Shown in pieces: positions 10,905-35,370 of a stretch of 64,000 bases of DNA. Positions within the stretch are counted from its first letter, which is position 1. Each line of letters begins with the position of its first letter. The position numbers and the translations under genes are program-made. The stretch lies in contig NC_061061.1 in assembly GCF_021917145.1 (NCBI RefSeq), positions 2,923,390 through 2,987,389 of the forward strand, read 5' to 3'. A model generated the notes under the pieces. It was not told where the DNA came from, ran no database searches, and saw only the letters and a program-made list of their open reading frames with translations. The stretch is from Hypomesus transpacificus (taxonomy: Eukaryota > Chordata > Actinopteri > Osmeriformes > Osmeridae).

Positions 10905-13900
10905 TGAAGTATTTCCATAAATCTGTGCCTGAGCTTTATGAACCATTAAAGACTCTTACAGCAGATCAATGCACCCTGCTCTCCCTCCCCACAAGAAAGA
11001 GCAATTAACTTCCTTTAAGAGGACGGCATTTCCCATTTGCACTCGTCAACACAACACAACAACGTAGCGAGGACGCTAATGCAGCATAACTCCCAAAAGA
11101 GGATTAACACCAGCTCCAGGGGCCCTCGTCGACCTCGCCCTCGTAGGACCGTGCCAACAACATCCTCCAACATCATCCCAGCAGCTCATTGGTGGAGGAA
11201 AGCCCGGGTGGGCTCTTCCTGATGGATAGGCCACGCCCCTCACCCCTCACCCGTCACATGCTCTGGGGTTGAGCCCCTCTCTCGTTGACGATCGAGATGA
11301 GATCTCGTCATCTCAAAAACTCTCCCTCTCCACTCTCTAATGCGCTCCCTCGCTCCCTCCCTCCCTTCCACGTCATGTTTTCAGCCCTTCATAAAAGATT
11401 ATCTTCCTATATATATCCACTGCCAGTATCAATGGACTCCCATCTTAGTGGATGAGCCCCATGCCAGTATGGGAGGGGAAAGCACACACCCAGGCCACCC
11501 TCCAGCAAAGATGGATTTGTTCTCAACGTATCCCCCTCCTCTCTAAGCTCAGGCGCAAGTCAACTGGAAGGAACGGGAAAAAGAGCAAATAAAAGTGGTT
11601 TGGTAGCTTTTAGGGAGACCGGGGGGAAAATGCTTGGGAAAAAGATGGCTTTGCACTAGCTCAGAGAGAGCAGGGTTGGTGTGTCCACTTAGTTTAGAGA
11701 AGCAAAAGACCCTACGTAGAGGTCAGATGACATACAGCACAGGTCTGCTGCTGAACGGGAGAAGGCTAACGTGCTCACGCACACCTGGAGGAGCTTGGCT
11801 AAGCAGGATAATGCATCAGGCTCTTTTTAACAACTAGTTACATCTCAATGACAACACCAAAGCCTTTTATTTTTATTTTCGTTAAATCATAAAGCTACAT
11901 ATATCCTATATAATAGAAACACATTCAATATATGAAAAAAAATCTAGCGCTAAATCTGCAGAAGAGAAATGAGACTTCACCTCGAGGGGTTATAAAAAGC
12001 TGATTATTCCGAGTCTCGCAACGGCCACTGATCATCATGGGATCCTTTCTGGGAAAGCACTCAAAGTGCACTCAAAGTGTTGGCAAGTACAATTATCAAA
12101 GTTCCAATTTTACTCCTGAAGAAGACATTTTATTTGGTTTGTATAATCAGAAATTCATGGTAAAATCGACTTCCTATCCAAAGTGGCTTACAACGGTCAC
12201 CCCTATATCACAGGACACGAGTGCTCTGCTGAAGTGCTATCAGCCAATTTAAATGCCCTAGCGTGCGCAGCTCATCCTTATCCCCCATTCATTCTTTTTT
12301 CGTAAATAAGTCGCGCACATGTTTTCAGAGTGAGACTCGCTAATACATGCAGCGCTCAACCACACAGTGTTTTTTTTAATATTTTTCATTGTCTTGAAGA
12401 AATATGTTGGTGTTGGCAACAACAACAAAAAACACACAACATAGAAAACAGCACATTACATCAAACACAACACGCGGTTTTGTGTTCCTGCAGGAAAATG
12501 AGTCCAAAACACAGATGTATTGACGATTGCATTTGATCGTTTCGTGTGGTCTAGTCTGCCCCTCGGAATTAAATAATGGACCACTCAATGTATAAAAAAA
12601 TGGCGCCGAATGTTTAAAACAAATAAATATCAACTTCAACAAGACAAAATACATACTTAATTGTGCTTACCTATATCACAATTATCATCAATGGAGAATT
12701 ATGAATCCCAATATCCAACTCAATCTATTATTCCGTACATTCAATGGAGAAACAATGTTGCAGATCGACACATGCTTTGCTTTGTTGTTCTTTAGGTGTT
12801 CGATGCTCGTAAAGGGGTGGAGTCATTCAGAGAGCGGACGAGTTAGTTGGCCGCATGCACCAATTACACGGATCGGATAAGCCCTCTAAGCCAATCGGAA
12901 AAGTCGGAGAAGACATTCAATGTGCGTTGAGGAATGGAGTAGCCTCCTGATCCAGTTCTAGATCAAATGTTCCGATTAATACATGGCCATATATTACTCA
13001 CTAGCGATGTGGAAAGCATGCCACAATTATCCTCACAATTACCTTTCTCAAATGGGTGGCCGAGAATGAAGGCTCACGGATAACGTGGCAATATGTGGTA
13101 ACTTTGCAACTGGGCTGGGCGGTCAAATAGGAACGAAGGCTGATACAAATCAACTTTCTAATTATGTTTTGTAATCGACAAAGTTATTTCCTTTTGAAGT
13201 TCATCGATTTCCCGCTCCCACAGAGAAGCAGTGAAAAGGTATTTAATCTAGCCTCAATTAATCAGCCCCAAATAATTTCATTTGTGGCCCAATCCATTAC
13301 ACTTCAAATCTGCAGCATGCGGTGCCCAGGGTCTCATGCTGCTGCTACCAGAGAGTACGTTCCAAAAACAGTAGGGAAGCAACAGGGGTGCAAATGGCTC
13401 CTTAACCCCTTTCAGACAACGCCCTAGTGCTTTCCTACACACAGCCAGAGATAGGCACGTCCCTTAACTCCTCACTCTGGTGTATGGGAGATACTGATTG
13501 ACACATTGGAATAGCTATCGGGTCCAGCCATTCCACACAAGGGTCCCGTTCGAGAGTACAATGGTCTCACCCAAGGAGGTGTCGCGCTCATTTTTATTCC
13601 CCTCAACCCCACCACTAACACACACACAGCACTACCAAGCTGTCTTTAGGGGGGGGGGACGGCACAGTCCCCGCCCATCTGCCTGACCCCATTAGTGCCA
13701 TACGGCTCATGGAAGAAGAAGCCGGGGTAGGGGTCTGGGGGGGCGGGGGGAGTTGGGGGGTGGGGGGGCTCGGGGTTCATTATTCTCCAAGAAACATGGG
13801 GGGCTCCTTAGCATCACCTTTGTCTCGTGACCAAGTTCACGGGCGAGACATCGTCAAAGTTTAAAATCCAACAGAAGCTCCACAATGACCAGTGCCCTTC

Positions 13901-16900
13901 CAAAGGTTTCTTATGCCATTTCTGAATAAATATATATATGTATTTTTTTTTTTAATGATCATTTAACCCCCAAAACCTTTGGAAACAGAACTTTGCTAAA
14001 CTGTTCCCTCAACGCACAAAGTAACAAGGGGCCCAGTCAAACACGCAGATGGAATGTGTATAGGTGAACTAGGTGGCTGGGAGCTTTTTGTTGTCCCCCC
14101 TGATGGAGAAGGGGACTAGTCGGAACCACCCTCCCTCCATACTCCAGTTGCCTAGGAACCCCTCCCTCGCCTGGTCTCCCAGTCCCTGATGCAGGGAGCA
14201 GGTGTTGAGCTCCACCTCTGTGAGGGAGGAGCCACACCACTAAAAGACACACGGTCCCCAAGAGACAGCGAGACCACAACCCCACACTCAGACAGCACAA
14301 CAGACGGGACGCCCGCTCGCGTCAAGAAAGTCAACCCTCTCGCACGACTGACATGCTTAGGTGTGCCTCCTCTCTCTCACCCTCTCCCCCTCTCTCCCTC
14401 TCCCTCTCCCTCTCTGGCAGATCCGCAAACGCAAACCACCACTGCACTCCAGCCGAACACATGGAGTGCGTTTGTTTTGCTCGTCTTTATCCCTCCCTGC
14501 CTCCGTCTCTGATTATATAACCCCCCACTTCCCCACCCCTCCCTCCACCTGAATCCTGTGCCTTTTCTTGCTCATGCTCCACGCCCGTGTTGTATCTGGG
14601 CAGATGTACAGTATCACGCCTCGTTCTCCCTGCCAAGGCATGTCTTATGTAAAACAACATGTGCCGCCATGAACATGCAGTATGAATGCAACACTGCTGC
14701 GTATGACCGCGGGCAAGTTTTAGGGAGGGGGGGGGCTTTATTTGTGCCGAGGGTCTAAGCTCTAAAGAGCACTGGTGGGTTAGATGTTGGGGCTGCATTA
14801 ATATTCATAGCACACCATTATGGTTTAAAGTATTTATGAACCAGGAATGTTTTATGTTTCTTCCATTATGTGGGTCTATGTGGGTCCTCCCCTCTTACTC
14901 CCAAGTTTGGGTCCTTCCATTCAAAGACACTCTGGTTGTATGTAAGATGTCTCCATTATTCCTAACATCTTATCTCCTTGCTCCCTTCTCTAAATACTCT
15001 CTGTTGCAATGAGAATGAGGCGAGAAATAGAAAGTATGCACCGCTGCTACACAACGGCAGGTGCGAATTGCAGTGTTATACTTGACTGTGACTATGCTGG
15101 TAATTAGCACGAATAGAAAGTCTGGGACTGAATCGAGACGGCCCTCTTCACGAATCTTGCTCCAACCCTTTTACATCCACAATGTAGGCTGCATATCTAT
15201 TTCTGCTCTTGTCCCATGTCAATCCTGAAATCTGAGGGGACGTAATCAGCATGTGGAATCCTTGGGTGTGTACCGCCACCTGGTGGTCAAATGGAGCATT
15301 GTCGTCATCCATGGGGTATAATCCTGGATTACAAACAGGGTGGTCTTCTGGGGACTCTGAAATAATGAGCCGTCAGAACTACGATGCAGAATAACTTAAA
15401 TCTTCAAATAGGTTCGCTTTGATAGGGAGAGAAAGAAACAGTATGGGACAGAAAGAAAAGAGAAAAAGAAAGAAAAGGAGAGAAAAATAGTAAGGAAGGA
15501 GGGGTAGAGCGGGAGAGATGGGTGGAGAGGGAGAGCAAGAAGGGAACCCCGCCTCGTTGGTTCTACTCCTCTATGCAGCAGTGCACACTGGGATAGCGAG
15601 TGTTTAGGAGAGATAAAGGTCATTTTCCGTCACGAGGCCTCCGATAGATGTGCCACTCCTCCTCGTTTTGGCAGTGCGAGTTTCCCAGTGTGGGTGCACC
15701 AGAAAACCACAACCAATCACACAGCGGCTGTATAGAGTAGTCAATAACATGGCATGCTGTCCTCAAATGCAAACCGTGTAAAGAGTCATGTTTCTTCTCA
15801 TTCCTGGTCTTTCCCTCATGCTGTCTGTGAGCTTCACATCTCATTGGCTATGACCCAAACAACTGCTGTTATAGGTCCCTCCTAGTCTGAGAGACAGTCA
15901 CATGGGATAACAGACTAGGCTTGACTCTCTATGGGATCAGCATGTTGTGAGTGAGAGCAGGGCTTTGACTGCTAGACACTCTAGCTGGCCCATGCCCCGA
16001 GATACCAAGCGAACCTGAAAACATTCAGGACAGAACTGAATGTCTATGATCTGGAGGCCAGAGGAGAGACAGAGTCATTCAACTTTGACTCTGGAGAATG
16101 CTGACATCCAGTATCTCCTTCGAGTCTTTTCATATGCATAACATTCAGAGGAAAACAAAAAAAAAGCACACCCACTCAGGATAGACAGCTATGCTTGGAA
16201 TCTTCACTGCTATACAGAGGAACGTCACATTACACAGCAGCACAACAAATACAGTTTTCTTTGAGCTTAGACGTAACAACATGACATACTCACCAAATGT
16301 CCACACAGGAAGGCATCGCAGATTGAAAAGGCCATCCGAGCCATGATTGAGGCACACCAACCAGATCCAGGGAGGAGAGAAAGTCAGATAATTAATCAGG
16401 TCAAATATGAACTTGGTCAATAATATCACCATTAAATTGTTAATCCTTTGTTGAAATGATTTGTGCAGTTAGTCATGAGCCAGAAGTAATGCGTGAGGCC
16501 ATAACAGATGGTGACTGGGAACAGTAGCACAACACTGTTTAGTGCAAGGCCAGGCTAATACACGATCAGCAGTCACACTCACACATACATACAACAAAAT
16601 TACTTCTATTACAAAAATCCAAAGTTAAGGTGATTTTTCCATAGGTCACGAGCAACGCTCGTGAGAAGGATTGGAGGGCTCGAAAAGCACCTGAACATAC
16701 GTGAACACGCAACAAAAGTCGTGTTCTATAAGAATGACGTATAGTCTACCTGAAAAGTGCCATAAAGACAGGTTCAATAAACAGTAAGCGTTCGATTGAG
16801 AAATGTCCAACATCCACCCAACTATTTAATTCACAATAAAAAATCGCCTGGACAGAAACGTCTACGCCATTCAGCTTAACTACCAATTTCGTTTTTTCAG

Positions 16901-18567
16901 TAATTACAGCAACCGACATACGAATGTCCCTGTTGCAGTTTGACATAATAAATGGGAGCACAGCGCACGTTGAACTTCGAACGAACTGTTACTGAGGAAA
17001 ATAAATAACACGACTGTTGCACCAAAGATAGGAAATAATTGTGAAATGTAACAGCAATTAATGTTACCTGAGATTTGTGTCCTGTACAAGTGTCAAACGG
17101 CATAACTCCGGTGGTTCCTGACACAAGTTGAAGCGTATTGATCTGAGGTTTCCAGTGACGCTTGTATCGCAATGACGAAGCACTTCAGCGCAGCAAAGGG
17201 TGGGGATGCCCCTGCGGACTAGGTGCTCAAAATCCAAAATCCTCCCCCGAAAGCTCAGAGAATTATTATGCCTGCATGCTTCCAGGAGAAACTGTAGATA
17301 GAGCGGGAGAATAACAGCAAGGCTGGAATTCTTGAATACACCGAAGTCTTTTCTGTCTTCCTCGTTACTGGGTTAATGTTTACCTGACTTCTTTGATAGC
17401 AGGTGTATGAATCACGTTTGGAATCACGTTTGGTCAAAGAAAGCTTTGTTCTTCGTGCCAGTCTAAACTCGCTGGCATCTGTTCTGGTATTCCCCACTGT
17501 TGGAACATTAACCCGAATCTTAACAGAACATGCTGCTTCTTCATATTTTAGACTGCTTGCACTGGTATTATAACAATAGCCCATAAAAAGTATCTCAAAC
17601 GAAATTGCATGAAAGGCCATGGGCTATGTCCCTGCTGTCTCTTATGAGTAACAGCATCGCTCTGGCCTGGCTGAGCCCACAGCTGGAGGGAACATGAACG
17701 ATGATGTCAGAGCATCTGTCTGTGTAGAATTACTTAAAACCAAGTGGCTTGTTTCCAAGCATCCCCCAAAAAACAGCAGGACATTACATGTGACCTGACT
17801 CCAAAATAAATCTATCATTGGGAACAATTTTCCACATACCAACCCCTCTTTTTCAGGACATATTGTCTTGTGTCTTAAAGGTTTTACCAGTGAGTCTATA
17901 GCTACACGATTAGCATGCAATCATTGAGCTATTTGCCCAGGAGCATACAGGCCTAACACATCACAGTTCACACCCAGTTGAATGGGACAACCTCTTTCCC
18001 ACTATCATGTTGAGCAGAAAAGATACACCCAATGTGTAGATTAGCTTCACTCAGCTGGCCAGCCCAAACACACACAGTCACACACACAGATAAAAGCAAC
18101 CGTCGCAACGCCAACGCACATTTACACACACATGGAAACACCAACACACATTTACATGCAAACAGCAATACACACATTCACACACACACACTCACACATT
18201 AAAGCACAAAAAACACAAGAGTACTTTTGTCAGCATCAAAGGACCTCCATTTCTGTGAATTCCCTGGGGACATAGTGACATATTCATTCATTTGAGCAGC
18301 ATGTCATTCAGTGGGAGCAGCAAAGGAATGAAACTTACTTAAAGGTTCATGAAAGTGAAGAATTTAATAGGTTATAAAGTAAACAAGTAAATGTAAACAC
18401 ATTTACAAATATATTTAAATTCATCAAGTGATGCAATTTTAACTATATACATACATATAAATAAATACGTATTTACTGTATCAATATATAGTTCAAATTG
18501 TATGAGCTATTTAAAGAGACCTAATTTGAACGTTTTCCTTAAAAACGTTTTGAGACCGATATGGTGT

Positions 18568-18582
18568 TACCTATAAAAAGTT
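18568..18582 (+). promoter_or_regulatory. Possible TATA box of kcnk5
   Basis: CTATAAAAAG about 295 bases upstream of the kcnk5 ATG. The position is only compatible with a promoter if the 5' UTR is about 260 bases. Weak evidence. Confidence 0.25.
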
Positions 18583-18872
18583 ACCTGACGTGAAGCCTAT
18601 CCTTAGCGTGTCCCTACAATGATTTCAGTTGAGATGGGTACTTCACCTCAAGAGTAAAAATGTGTACCCTTTTAAATGTAACCCAAGCATTTCAATAGCA
18701 ACCATCACTTGTGCCTGAAGATTGATCCCACAGGACCAGGAAGGAAAAAGTTAGAATGTTGGCACGCAAGCTTTGTTTTCCGTTGAGTTGAAGAACTGTG
18801 CTGTCTTGAGAGAACTCGTCGGACTGGTGTGAATTCTAGTGTGAAAAAGATGTTTTGATTTTAGATGTTGCA

Positions 18873-21800
18873 ATGGCTGATGACAAAGGACCCTTTCTCA
18901 CGTCTTGTATCATTTTTTACCTATCGATTGGAGCAGCCCTGTTTCAAATACTGGAGCAACCGAATTGGAAATTGGCCACGTTGGAATACAAGAACGAGAA
19001 GGACAGAATTCTTAACACATATCGGTGCTTACAAAAAGAAGACTTGGACGAAATTTTGAGGGTAACTGTCCATTCCACATCATTAATGTCTTGTTGTGAC
19101 AGTTTCACTGTTGCTTATCTGGCAATGTGTTCCAGCGACAATCGAAATTGAATATGGTCTCGCAGTATAACTAAACGACGGTTTCCTGTTATGGTTGTTC
19201 TCATAAAACAAATTCCAAGGCTTCCCGTAGAACCCTGAGGATAATGTGCCTTCTTTGGGTTGATCAGGTTGTATGAAAAGTGGGTGAAAAGATACAACAG
19301 CAGAAGTATTCACATACTGAACATGAATTGAGTAGCCATTAAGCATTTACTTCTCTAAAAATACAAGTAAGGGCATGCTGTATCCTTCCAAAACCAGTTT
19401 GGTTGGTCACAGTATGGAATGGTAAAAAAAGAAAAACAAGGGTTAGATCGGTTCAAGCAAGGTATTGGCCCTTTGAAAATGATTTCTAAACGTCTTGAAT
19501 TCGAATTCAAATTCAAATTAAAATCTCAATCTTAGTCTTACAAGTTAAACATGTAATTTCAGTTTGATAGAACACAACTAACAGGAAGTGAGACAGTTTT
19601 CCACATGCCCAGGCAGTCATAGTTTGAGTGGTTGTGGGGTGTGTACACTTACAGAGCACTAAAGGGAAACTGTAGATGTATATTTTAAAATAGGGTGTGT
19701 TTTCTTCAAACTCAGGTGCGAGATCATAATAATAAAGTAACTCAAAAGAAAACCCAACTCATCCAAACTCTTCTATATAGGTTGTGTCCCAAGCTGCTGG
19801 ACAAGGTGTGACCCTCACTGGGGAAAAGAACTACGAGAACTGGGACTGGGGCAACTCTGTCATCTTTGCTGCCACCATCATCACAACCATAGGTGGGTAA
19901 TTTCCATGAAATGGTCTTTGAAATCGATCTTCTCGTGTCAATATTGTAGGGAATCTGCGTTCAGGAATCATTTCATCCTCTCAAACATTGGATAAATGGA
20001 TGTGTGTGTAAAATACATGACAATGATTTCCCATACTGACGCTATGAGTGTTTGTATTGAATGACCGTCAAGGCATTGATGAAGTTTGCCGTCACATTTC
20101 TGGTTGCAGGTTATGGAAATGTGGCTCCCAAGACGGCGGGTGGCCGTGTGTTCTGCATCCTGTACGGTCTCTTTGGTATCCCTCTGTGTCTCACCTGGAT
20201 CAGTGAGCTGGGCTCCTTCTTCGGATACCGAGCCAAGCGCCTGAGCCAGGTTCTGATCCGTAAAGGCCAGAGCGTGGTAAGAAGGCCAGGAATTGTATTT
20301 GGAGGGGAATCAGAATGCCTGTGAATAAGTACATTGTATTGTACGGTTTGTCATTTCCCCTGGTATGAATTATTTGTTTAAATCTCAATCAAAACGTTAA
20401 CATTATTCAGATGTTGTATTGTTGTCTCAGATTTCTTTCATTCATCTTTTACAGAAAATGGTTCAGATTACATGCACAATGGTTTTCCTTCTCTGGGGAC
20501 TTCTGTTTCATCTGGTGCTCCCCCCACTGGTCTTCAGGAGCTTCGAGGGCTGGACCTACCTGGAGGGGCTGTACTTCTCCTTTATCACCCTCACCACTGT
20601 CGGCTTTGGGGACTACGTCGCAGGTATGCAATTTTACAGATTGAATGAAATCAAATGTCCATTTCTAATGGAATGGAATTGGATGAAATGGAATGAGCAG
20701 ATTCCACTAGCATTGAGTCGAGAACCCGTTTCCACGTCCGTTGGAGCTACGGTTCATGAGAAGATTTTTGTGGTTTTGGAATTATTTTCATTGTACAGAA
20801 ATATCCAAGATGGTGGCCGTTATGGGTTTTTGAGGCTTTTTTGTTCCCCATGAAAAATAAGGCAGGTGTACCAATTTTCAGGCATTTTGGGCTTATGGGC
20901 CGAAGGGAAAACACGTGGCCTGTGGGCTCATGTGGGCCATGGGTGGTGTGGTCGTTACTTTCTCATAGCCTGTAGTATCAATGTGCCAAATTCGAACACA
21001 TTTCAAGTGTGAGATCTTGAGTTATTGGGCACTTGAGAGCTACTAGAATAATTATTATAATAAAACCAACAATTCCAATAGGATTCCTTGTGACGGACAA
21101 ATGCTAATAATGATGACATTATTAAAATATGATGCATGTCCCTCTTCCTTAACCAGGTGTCAATCCAAGCATTGACTACCCAAGGCTATACCGGGTGGGT
21201 GTGGAGTTATGGATGTACATGGGTCTGGCCTGGCTCTCTCTGTTCTTTAGCTGGAATGTCCATATGGTAGTGGAGGTCCACAAGGTCTTTAAGAAGAGGA
21301 GGCAGAGACACAGGCTCCCTCCGGACCAACGGCACCACCCCGAAAAGGACAAACAAATCACCCCCCTACAACGGCCCATGGCCATCGACATCTTTAACTT
21401 CCTGTCTGAGAGGGAAGCGGAGGACTACAGCACGGTCATCAAGAAGATTGGCGTTGTGGCCAGGAAGAAGGTGATTCCGGAGGAGGTGTTGGGGCGCTCC
21501 AAGAGCTGTAGTGACCTCCTGGAGATCTGCACCCTGGAACACTCCCCTCGGCAGAGACGCCGCTTCAGCATCGGTGAACCCGTATTCGTCCGGCCCCCAG
21601 AGTCCTTTGCGATGGCGCAGGAGGAGGAGCCGTTGCTTCCTCAGGAGGACGACAGCGATCCGGCGCCCCAGGAGAAACTTCTGGATAAGGTCACCACAGG
21701 TGAGGCACAAGAGGGTGGCCGTGTAGACGACCCGAACGAGACCCCCTGTCCTGGCAACTCTCGACACACCTCCAGCACCAGCACAGAAGAGAGTGTCCTG

Positions 21801-21884
21801 CACCCTAGGGGCGGCTCTACCAGGTTTACCATATCCAAGGTAGTGATGGGAGATGGGAGAAAGGACAATGACGAGAACGGGTGA
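18873..21884 (+). CDS. kcnk5: Two-pore-domain potassium channel, TASK-2 (KCNK5) type
   Basis: Background K+ channel subunit of the plasma membrane, expected to dimerise. Exons: 18873-19061, 19781-19892, 20110-20276, 20455-20623, 21157-21884. The sum is 1365 nt, 454 residues. The ATG (CAATGG context) begins MADDKGPFLTSCIIFYL, like the KCNK5 N-terminus. Two selectivity filters are visible, TTIGYGN and TTVGFGD, with four membrane segments, the cap loop between M1 and pore 1, and KCNK5 signatures AAGQGV, NVAPKT.GR.FC and LCLTWIS. The last exon encodes the end of pore 2, M4 and a long cytosolic tail with basic RRQRHR and phosphorylation-like RRRFSIGEP and GRSKSCSD motifs. Teleosts have two kcnk5 paralogues (a, b); I cannot say which this is. 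It is convergent with the paraoxonase pair. Confidence 0.92.
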
Positions 21885-22362
21885 CGCTAGTCATGATCCC
21901 GAATGACACAGGAAAGTTTCCGTTTCATATTTTGTGCGTCAAAACAATTTTTGACAAAAAAACGGCAGCTTTGGTACCTCGATAAGCACACACCTGACGG
22001 GTATTCAGCAGTTAACCGTTGCAAAGAAACAATGAGCCTCCTATTGAGTTGGCTGTGTTCTTAGAGCTCTCCAAGCTTATTTTCTCTTTAAATTGTTTTA
22101 ATGACACAATTGGAGGATTCTAAAAGTAAGTTGCACTACATCGTTTACATTTTCATATACACTGTTCTCAAACTGTTCGTTTGATTCTACAGAAGTCTTA
22201 TCTACTACTGTATGAATTCAATGCTTTGTTATAACAAATGTAATGTTTCCAAACCATAAAAAACAATGGTATGTCTTTTTAATATGTCAATTTTCTCAGC
22301 GTTATAACAATTATGGCAACATTACATGGTTGTCAAACTGCTTCATCAAGTTTGAAGGGGCA

Positions 22363-25598
<3,236 letters not shown>

Positions 25599-25659
25599 AG
25601 CTGTGAAGACTTCCAAGCAACCCCTGGTCAAAGATTACGCGAGGTAAACAGGAGGCGTG

Positions 25660-25674
25660 GCTTCTATTTATAAA
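25660..25674 (-). promoter_or_regulatory. TATA box of paraoxonase copy A
   Basis: On the minus strand the sequence reads AACTTTATAAATAGAAG, about 65-75 bases before the ATG at 25598. That spacing fits a short 5' UTR. Confidence 0.5.
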
Positions 25675-26085
25675 GTTCATGGTTGCTGAAACTGCAGTTG
25701 CAGAGTTGAGCCAAAGTAGACGCCGTTTCACCAAACACCACTGCTTTTAAAATGACTGTACTGAGAAGGTAACACGGCAAGGATTTATTAATTTATTATC
25801 TATTATCAGTTTCACATTGAGCAGAAATTTGTTTCACATTCAAGTTCCAGAAGCCTTCCAATAACCAATTAAAAAAAAAACTACGTTCAAAATTTTTGTT
25901 ATCAATGTGCATGAGGCACTTAGTGTACTGTGGGGTCAGACATTGTATCAGTACCAGGTATTTCCCCTAAGAAGGCTTTGAGAGAAGGGCAGTGTAATAA
26001 AAAGGAGGCATTTCAGTTGTTGTTCTAAACATAGTCCTGTTAGATGCATTTCTTCTCTGTTGAGTCTTCTGGCTACTTCTACGGG

Positions 26086-28436
<2,351 letters not shown>

Positions 28437-29715
28437 GTTGATAATCTTGAGTAACGAACTCAAGAGTGAAAAAAGGAAACGCGAATCTGTTCACGATCTG
28501 TGATCACTCGTTTTATGCTCCAGTTGAGGCCGGCATTTATTCCTGCGTCATCCAAATATGATTACCCAGTTCCCTCAACAGCTGTTCAAAAGAGTTGAAA
28601 AGATTGGGTGTACCAATGGAATGCGTGCCCTTTGTAAAGACGGCACAGGTTATTTCCGGAGACACCCTTGCACCAGTTATTGGATCATTTTTGGCCCCTT
28701 CTAGAACATTTTGTGCGTTCAGTCATGGTCCTGTTCCATATTCATTGATTCATATCCAGATGCTTTGATACAATACTAGCATTGTCGTGTTGAGATATTA
28801 AAGGAAAGTAGACATTAACATGAAAAAGTATACACATGCAATATTATTTTTTGCCTTTGTTATCGATTAAAATCCCCTTTGAAAAACGTAAATCTGGTGA
28901 CTGAAAACACAGACATGCAAGGAAGGGATAACAAAAAGACAACATGCACTACTAAACGGATAATACCTGTTTAAATCATTTATTTCTGAAGTTGTTTTGC
29001 AAGTGATAAGACTCCTCCCAACATAAAAACAAAAAGTTACAAAATTGTATATGTAATCAAAACCATGTGTAAGAGACTTCATAAAAAACAAACACGAACA
29101 CACACATACTGAAGTGAAAGTAACACAAAATTGGCAAACTATTGACCCTGTTATAATCAGCATTGGGTGCATGCAACCTGACAGTAACTGTAGAATATCT
29201 ACAAAAGTCCAATCCAAGAATGATAGTTTCTAACAACTTCAAACACCAATAACTCCTGCACATAAGTGGTAGTGTGTGTGCAACCTTCCAAGAACTACAT
29301 CAGAATCTGGTCTTCTTATTCGAAGTTGTGTAAAGGTTCACAGTGAAATACAACAGCAGGATCCCCCAACAAACTGGTTCAAGCAAGACTGATTATTTGG
29401 GACATACAAAATAAATTTTATTATCCATTCTCTTCTTCATGTCTACATTGTATTAGAATTTCTAGACACTGGCATTGTGAAATAACACAACCATATTGAT
29501 TCTAATAATCCTGACAGGTGTGACTATACATTTCTGTCAAGTTCAGATCCCAAAATATAACTGAACATGAAAAGCAATTCCATTCTTTTTTTTTTTTGTG
29601 TTATTCTCAACATAATAAAAAGGAGACCCATGGGCCTGGCCTTCACTGAGAACTAGCTAGGCTGGATATGGGCGCACACAAACACAGGCGAGGAGGGTGC
29701 CATGAGGAGGTCGCT
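28437..29715. other. Spacer between paraoxonase B and csnk2a1, includes csnk2a1 3' UTR
   Basis: No coding region was found. The right part is the csnk2a1 3' UTR, with minus-strand AATAAA-type signals near 29416 and 28979. The left part holds the paraoxonase B promoter; a CATAAAACG TATA-like motif lies on the minus strand near 28509-28516. Confidence 0.6.
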
Positions 29716-34200
<4,485 letters not shown>

Positions 34201-34561
34201 GGGCTTAGCAGTGGTATGAAGTTCCATTCCTGCAGGGGGCGCGCTTCGTTCTTCTTCTTCTTCTTAGGATATCAAAGACCCACTGTTCCCCCACGAACTC
34301 TTTGCTACCACCAACAGGAATGTACAGGCTTTGGAATTCAATTGAGAAAACTGCATTTAACAACGATGATACTAATGTGCCAGATTACTTTTGATTACTT
34401 TTTGAAACACCTTACTTAACTAGCCATGGCAGTTAGCCCAGGTGGCTACCAGTGGGATACTATTGTCCGAAATTATTACTATTGAGAAAACCCCAAAGTG
34501 TAAAATAAGCTCAAACTACAAGATGCGTCTAACAAGTAAATCAAATTGAATTTAACTGTAT

Positions 34562-34702
34562 TCCCCACCGTGCCAAAGGAAGTTGTGTCCTTGGGCAAGG
34601 CACTTCATCCTACTTGCCTCGGGGGGAATGTCCCTGTACTTATTGTAAGTCGCTCTGGATAAGAGCGTCTGCTAAATGACCAAATGTAAATGTAAATGTA
34701 TT
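34562..34702 (+). mobile_element. 5'-truncated tRNA-headed SINE
   Basis: Body TTGTGTCCTTGGGCAAGGCA and tail GTAAGTCGCTCTGGATAAGA followed by GCGTCTGCTAAATGA, then a short TGTAAA repeat. The tRNA-like head is missing. It is the same family as at 26540 and 46685. Confidence 0.8.
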
Positions 34703-35280
34703 CAAAGCTCATGTGGTCCATAGTCTCAGACGGTTGCCTGTAAACAAATATTTCCAAACACTCACAGGCAGAATACATTGGGACAATGCAAAGCTGTTGT
34801 TCTGTCAATGGCCTCTATGTTCTCTTTGCTGTTCTAATGAAACCCAGAGGCATGGTTCTGTCTGCATCACCGACCATAGGCTCCAAACGCCCATAATTAA
34901 CTCAGAGACAAAGAATGTTTGCATTTTTAAATGTCTCGACCAGTTACGACAAAGATATCTCTGTTTTCAACACAGCAGATAACCATCCAATTGTCAACAG
35001 ACAAAACAGCTGTTTTAAGCCATGAATGTAGGTTATTCATCTCCCCTATTCCCACAGTCATGCACGGTTTCCTTCACAAATAACCCGGCACAATAACAAC
35101 AGTAGTCATTTCCTGTGACATGATATCCCTCTAAGTTGGGATGGACAGATGAACGGGTTTTGAAACCCACTCCTCCATTTGAGTCAAACCAATTATTGGC
35201 CCTGCTTTGGATGCTGTGTCATCTGTGAAGCTTTTGTCTCTGTAGTCGCCAGCCTATGAGAGCTCAGTACTGCAATAAAA
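34703..35280. other. Spacer upstream of the secreted-protein gene
   Basis: No exon, repeat family or RNA gene was recognised here. The right end leads into the promoter of the gene starting at 35371. Confidence 0.5.
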
Positions 35281-35315
35281 CAGCCAATCAGAGCTCAAGT
35301 AGTATTATAAAACCT
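35281..35315 (+). promoter_or_regulatory. CCAAT and TATA boxes of the secreted-protein gene
   Basis: AGCCAATCAGAG at about 35281-35292 is followed by TATTATAAAA at 35303-35312, placing a start near 35340 and a short 5' UTR before the ATG at 35371. Both elements are well spaced for a regulated RNA polymerase II promoter. Confidence 0.65.
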
Positions 35316-35370
35316 TTGATGCTCACTACCTGGACACCATAGTGGACGTCTGTTGCAACGTCATCCTACA

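Larger units (their letters stand above)
7068..18872. other. Gene-poor spacer between epb41 and kcnk5
   Basis: No convincing coding exon was found on either strand over 11.8 kb. Open frames here are short, mostly made of CA, CT or GA repeats, and lack flanking splice signals or family similarity. The minus-strand part next to 7068 must contain upstream non-coding exons and the promoter of epb41, because its first coding exon begins with an acceptor. I could not place them. Microsatellites and one tandem duplication in this stretch are listed separately. Confidence 0.6.
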